From an uncultured Blautia sp. (lineage in GTDB: Bacteria; Bacillota; Clostridia; Lachnospirales; Lachnospiraceae): a stretch of DNA of 64,000 nt. The translations under genes were made by a program, and so were the position numbers. A model generated the notes under the pieces. That model was not told the origin of the DNA and did no database searches. It saw only the letters and a program-made list of their open reading frames with translations. Shown here in pieces: positions 60,457-64,000 of the stretch (positions are counted from its first letter, which is position 1; each line of letters begins with the position of its first letter). The stretch spans positions 1 to 64,000 of the forward strand of contig UQAX01000010.1 of assembly GCA_900539145.1 (NCBI GenBank), written 5' to 3'.

Positions 60457-61659
60457 ATGGGAAAAGCGTTGATTATCGGATGCGGAGGCGTAGCATCCGT
60501 AGCCATTCACAAATGTTGTCAGAATAGCGAGGTATTTGAGGAAATCTGTATTGCCAGCCGTACAGTATCCAAATGTGATGCGTTAAAAGAAAAATTACAG
60601 GGAACAACAAAGACAAAAATCACTACTGCACAGGTAAATGCAGACAATGTAGACGAGCTGATTGCACTGATTAATGATGTAAAACCGGATGTGGTTTTAA
60701 ATCTGGCTCTTCCATATCAGGACCTTACCATTATGGATGCCTGCCTTGCAACAAAGACACATTATATTGACACCGCCAATTATGAGCCGGAGGATACAGC
60801 AAAATTTGAATACAGCTGGCAGTGGGCTTACAGAGAAAAATTTGAAGAAGCAGGAATTACAGCTCTTTTAGGAAGCGGTTTTGATCCGGGTGTAACAGGT
60901 GTGTTCAGCGCTTATGCGTTAAAACATGAATTTGATGAAATTAACTACATTGATATTTTAGACTGCAACGGCGGAGACCACGGTTATCCATTTGCCACAA
61001 ACTTTAATCCGGAAATCAACATTCGTGAGGTTTCTGCAAAAGGTTCTTACTGGGAAGACGGTCATTGGGTAGAAACAGAGCCTATGGAAATTAAGAGAGA
61101 ATACAATTTTGAAGGCGTGGGAGAAAAAGATATGTATCTGCTTCACCATGAAGAAATTGAAAGTCTGGCTCTTAACATTCCGGGAATTAAAAGAATTCGT
61201 TTCTTTATGACTTTTGGACAGAGCTATCTGACACATTTAAAATGTCTGGAAAATGTTGGAATGACTTCCATTGAACCGATTATGTACGAAGGCAAAGAAA
61301 TTATTCCGTTACAGTTCTTAAAGGCAGTGCTTCCTGACCCTGCTTCTTTAGGACCTCGTACAAAAGGAAAGACAAATATCGGATGTATTTTCCAGGGGAA
61401 AAAGGACGGAAAAGACAAAACTTATTACCTTTACAATATTTGCGACCATGAAGAATGTTATAAAGAGGTTGGTTCTCAGGCAGTTGCTTATACAACAGGT
61501 GTACCTGCCATGATTGGTGCGATGATGGTTATGACAGGTAAATGGAATAAACCGGGTGTTCACAACATTGAAGAGTTTGATCCGGATCCATTTATGGACG
61601 CATTAAATAAATGGGGACTTCCATGGAAAGAAACTCATACACCGGTACTGGTGGACTAA
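60457..61659 (+). CDS. Carboxynorspermidine/carboxyspermidine dehydrogenase
   Basis: 400 aa of the saccharopine dehydrogenase-like fold: ALIIGCGGVASVAIHKC (NADPH site), NLALPYQDLTIMDACL, DTANYEPED, GSGFDPGVTGVFSAYA, and LDCNGGDHGYPFATNFNPEINIRE in split form. Condenses aspartate semialdehyde with putrescine or diaminopropane and reduces the imine. AGGAGG before ATG. Works with nspC, which follows with overlapping TAATG. Confidence 0.9.
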   Translation: MGKALIIGCGGVASVAIHKCCQNSEVFEEICIASRTVSKCDALKEKLQGTTKTKITTAQVNADNVDELIALINDVKPDVVLNLALPYQDLTIMDACLATKTHYIDTANYEPEDTAKFEYSWQWAYREKFEEAGITALLGSGFDPGVTGVFSAYALKHEFDEINYIDILDCNGGDHGYPFATNFNPEINIREVSAKGSYWEDGHWVETEPMEIKREYNFEGVGEKDMYLLHHEEIESLALNIPGIKRIRFFMTFGQSYLTHLKCLENVGMTSIEPIMYEGKEIIPLQFLKAVLPDPASLGPRTKGKTNIGCIFQGKKDGKDKTYYLYNICDHEECYKEVGSQAVAYTTGVPAMIGAMMVMTGKWNKPGVHNIEEFDPDPFMDALNKWGLPWKETHTPVLVD

Positions 61660-62795
61660 TGAGCGGGGGAGAGAAAAACGAATTTTCCACACCGTATTTT
61701 CTGGTAGATGAGAAACGGCTTTTGCATAATCTGGAAATATTAAAATCTGTGTCAGAAAAAAGCGGATGCAAAATATTGCTGGCACAGAAGGCGTTTTCCA
61801 TGTTTTATGCTTATCCTCTTATGAGGGAATATCTGGCAGGGACTACGGCAAGCGGACTTTATGAGGCAAAGCTTGGATGTGAAGAATTCGGCAAGGAAAC
61901 CCATGTCTTTTCTCCTGCATACAGAGAAAAGGAATTTGATGAAATTTTAAAATACGCAGATGATGTGGTATTTAATTCTCCCACACAGTTTAAAAAATTT
62001 GCCAAAAAGGCAAAAGCAGCAGGGAAATCCGTAGGACTTCGCATTAACCCTCAGTGCTCCACACAGGAAGGTCATGCGATTTATGACCCCTGTGCTGATT
62101 TTTCCCGTTTGGGAACTACATTAGAAAACTTTGAGGAAGAACAGCTTTCGGAGTTAGACGGACTGCATTTTCATACCCTCTGCGAGCAGGGAGCAGATGC
62201 TTTGGAAATTACCTTAAAAGCAGTGGAAGAAAAATTCGGCAAATATCTGTATCAGATGAAATGGCTGAATTTAGGCGGCGGACATCACATTACAAAAGCA
62301 GATTATGACGTAGATGCTTTAATCAGAATGGTGCGCCATTTAAAAGAAACCTATGATGTGGAAGTCTATTTAGAGCCGGGAGAAGCAGTGGTGCTGGATG
62401 CAGGATTTCTGGTTTCACAGGTTTTAGAGGTGGTACATAACGGAATGGATATTGCCATTTTAGACACTTCCGCAGCTTGTCACATGCCGGACGTTCTGGA
62501 AATGCCGTATCGTCCTCCTGTAAAGGACAGCGGTTTAGCATGGGAAAAAGCTTGTACGGTAAGGCTTGCAGGTCCTACCTGTCTTGCCGGGGATGTTATG
62601 GGAGATTATTCCTTTGATGCTCCTTTAAAAGAAGGGGATTTGGTAGTTTTTGAGGATATGGCTCTTTACACTATGGTGAAGACAAATACCTTTAACGGAA
62701 TGCCTCTGCCGGATATTGTCTGGAGAGACCGAGAAGGGAATATGAAGTTAGTGAAAGCCTTTGGATACGAGGAGTTTAAAGGAAGGCTGTCATAA
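61659..62795 (+). CDS. nspC: Carboxynorspermidine/carboxyspermidine decarboxylase
   Basis: 378 aa fold-type III PLP enzyme: STPYFLVDEKRLLHNLEIL start, KILLAQKAFSMF with the PLP Lys, GLRINPQCSTQ, GLHFHTLCEQG, LNLGGGHHITKADYD, LEPGEAVVLDAGFL, and GPTCLAGDVMGDY. Decarboxylates carboxyspermidine to spermidine (or the nor- form). Start at ATG 61659 in the TAATG overlap. Last gene of the polyamine set. Confidence 0.92.
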   Translation: MSGGEKNEFSTPYFLVDEKRLLHNLEILKSVSEKSGCKILLAQKAFSMFYAYPLMREYLAGTTASGLYEAKLGCEEFGKETHVFSPAYREKEFDEILKYADDVVFNSPTQFKKFAKKAKAAGKSVGLRINPQCSTQEGHAIYDPCADFSRLGTTLENFEEEQLSELDGLHFHTLCEQGADALEITLKAVEEKFGKYLYQMKWLNLGGGHHITKADYDVDALIRMVRHLKETYDVEVYLEPGEAVVLDAGFLVSQVLEVVHNGMDIAILDTSAACHMPDVLEMPYRPPVKDSGLAWEKACTVRLAGPTCLAGDVMGDYSFDAPLKEGDLVVFEDMALYTMVKTNTFNGMPLPDIVWRDREGNMKLVKAFGYEEFKGRLS

Positions 62796-62840
62796 GAGAA
62801 GTATTGGGTTGAGGAAATTTTACAGAGAAGGAAAGGGTAA

Positions 62841-63569
62841 ATGAGAGAACTAAGAAAGCAATTAGATGAGCTTTTAAAACAATCGGGTGGAAATAAAAAC
62901 GTTATAGAAATGATTAAGAAAGAGAAAGCCATATTTCCTTTTAGTACAGAAGGAAGAATACTTGCGTATTTGTTGGCTACACAAACAATAACGTATGAAA
63001 AATATGTGGAATTGCAGGATGCGTATGCTAAAAGAAATCAATATTTAGATTTGTTTGAGATGGCTCCGCGTACTTTTGGAGAAACATGGGGAGAGAAACA
63101 TATTCTTAGTTTATTTCCGGAATTTGTAAAGGCAACAAAAGAAAATATGGCGTCTATATATCCTGATTTTGACGGAGAATTTGATTTATGGCTTGATGGG
63201 ATAAGGGTAGAGGTAAAAGCTTGCAGAGCTAATAGTACAAAGACAGGTGGCAGTCTTGCCAGCAGAGCATATTTACATACAGAAGCTACAACGAATTTTT
63301 TTAAATATCATTACCAGCAGTTAAAACCTTCTTGCTGTGACATATTTATTTGGATTGGTGTTTGTCGAGACGACTTATTATATTGGGTACTTACAAGTGA
63401 TGAATTACAGAAGACCGGAAAACTAAGTCCTCAACATAGAAATGAAAATACAGGCATTGACGGAGCACAGATATTTGAAGGTCAAGTTTTTATGACAGAA
63501 GAAGAACTTTTCTCTTTCTTGGTTGATGAGAGAAATGTCCTCAACGCAGTAAAGAGAAAAGGAAAATAA
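62841..63569 (+). CDS. Type II restriction endonuclease-like protein
   Basis: 242 aa. DFDGEFDLWLDGIRVEVKACRA reads as a PD-(D/E)xK nuclease core (D...EVK) at ~115-135 (shown split: FDLWLDG, VEVKACR). The second half, CCDIFIWIGVCRDDLLYWVLTSDEL in pieces, is usual for restriction enzymes that follow such a core. The partner methylase remnant converges on it. Recognition sequence unknown. GGAAAGGG precedes the ATG. Confidence 0.7.
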   Translation: MRELRKQLDELLKQSGGNKNVIEMIKKEKAIFPFSTEGRILAYLLATQTITYEKYVELQDAYAKRNQYLDLFEMAPRTFGETWGEKHILSLFPEFVKATKENMASIYPDFDGEFDLWLDGIRVEVKACRANSTKTGGSLASRAYLHTEATTNFFKYHYQQLKPSCCDIFIWIGVCRDDLLYWVLTSDELQKTGKLSPQHRNENTGIDGAQIFEGQVFMTEEELFSFLVDERNVLNAVKRKGK

Positions 63570-63571
63570 CG

Positions 63572-63608
63572 AATAAGAGCCGTGTTTTTATAAACATTGG
63601 CTCTTATT
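63572..63608. terminator. Bidirectional terminator of the RM locus
   Basis: AATAAGAGCC / GGCTCTTATT plus inner GTGTTT / AAACAT: about 16 bp, 4-nt tip. Sits between the converging endonuclease and methylase genes. Confidence 0.7.
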
Positions 63609-63611
63609 GTA

Positions 63612-64000
63612 TTATAGTAAAAATTTATTTTCTCCGTCTATGGCTTTTTTAATAATCTCTATTTCGGAGGGATTAAGATTGAAAATCTCCGCAATTAGTG
63701 TATCTAGTTCATTATAAACGTGGATGGTTTCCTCTGAACTGAGTCCGGTAATCAGCTTGTCAGTAACTGTGATAATTTTATCCTGTGCTGTTTCATCTAT
63801 TAAGGGGATAGGAATATTTTCAATATGGGAGCGTAAAACTTTTACTGAATTGAATTCTTTTTTATAAATGAATTGTGCAGTTCTTGAGTTCAGTATTGCC
63901 AATACATATTTTATTTTAATTCCCGGTATTTTAGGTATGACGATGTTACAGCTATTTAAGGAAAGTGTTTGTTTATCATCGTAGGCAAAAACAAATTGAT
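63612..64000 (-). CDS. DNA N6-adenine methylase, TaqI/Eco57I-like C-terminal specificity part (partial)
   Basis: The minus-strand frame is open to the window edge, so the 5' part is missing. Visible C-terminal ~129 residues: SLNSCNIVIPKIPG, YVLAILNSRTAQFIYKK, FNSVKVLRSHIENIPIPL, and a helical tail with LDTLIAEIFNLNPSEIEIIK. This LNS...K...LR...IPIP pattern is typical of the target-recognition end of TaqI-like and Eco57I-like methylases. Pairs with the endonuclease on the opposite strand. Confidence 0.75.
   Translation of the reverse strand, partial: QFVFAYDDKQTLSLNSCNIVIPKIPGIKIKYVLAILNSRTAQFIYKKEFNSVKVLRSHIENIPIPLIDETAQDKIITVTDKLITGLSSEETIHVYNELDTLIAEIFNLNPSEIEIIKKAIDGENKFLL

Overview
The window reads as chromosome of a low-GC anaerobic Clostridia, most likely a Lachnospiraceae-type gut bacterium. 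The reasons are glutamate fermentation through the coenzyme-B12 methylaspartate route, a PPi-type phosphofructokinase, a CIRCE heat-shock operator, DUF2284/DUF2325/DUF3793/DUF5721-type proteins, AGGAGG-like ribosome binding sites and many TTG/GTG starts. I saw no rRNA, tRNA, CRISPR array, prophage or insertion sequence. All assignments were made by eye from protein and DNA motifs.

Left third (1-20.9 kb): an amino-acid fermentation island. A minus-strand citC-citXG pair (cofactor assembly and activation of a citrate-lyase-type enzyme) diverges from a hutD/ves gene. Next comes a damaged sugar-acid type locus: an in-frame chimera of a TRAP solute receptor and a transketolase, then an SDR dehydrogenase and a FadR-type GntR regulator. 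A 14.6-kb operon follows: hutU-hutI-ftcD-fchA (urocanate to glutamate), citDEF (here probably citramalate lyase), glmS-glmL-glmE (glutamate mutase and its reactivase), mal (methylaspartate ammonia-lyase), a P-loop protein of unknown function, and a two-subunit Fe-S hydratase (mesaconase). Together these convert urocanate to acetate + pyruvate + ammonia + one-carbon units. Only histidine ammonia-lyase (hutH) is not in view.

Middle (21-45 kb): housekeeping genes (SseB-like, PHP, homoserine dehydrogenase, AlaX, ABC-F ATPase, AIM24, PPi-PFK, aldolase, alanine symporter, TruA, GlnRS, a MocR regulator). They surround an accessory island at 26.6-29.2 kb: a BlaI-like repressor, an M56 protease lacking a beta-lactam sensor domain, a tiny secreted peptide, and a divergent secreted protein whose start is put out of frame by an A6 tract. 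A large NlpC/P60-3D cell-wall hydrolase carries three nearly identical 144-bp tandem repeats.

Right third (45-64 kb): a DUF2325-DUF3793 pair behind two matching operator dyads, Maf and HAD enzymes, htpG under CIRCE plus a second palindrome, nudC, degV, and a six-gene polyamine operon (speD-speA-speE-speB-CASDH-nspC). The operon is preceded by a roughly 360-nt structured RNA region with its own promoter, a potential pseudoknot and a terminator. The window ends in a restriction-modification locus, with the methylase cut by the window edge.

A family of about 150-nt palindromic elements (29.8, 36.0, 44.5 and 53.5 kb) sits at gene 3' ends. All four share one core of about 60 nt, while their outer arms differ from copy to copy yet stay self-complementary. 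Best candidates for something undescribed: the speD leader RNA, the BlaI/M56/secreted-peptide module, the palindromic repeat family, and the P-loop protein of the methylaspartate operon.
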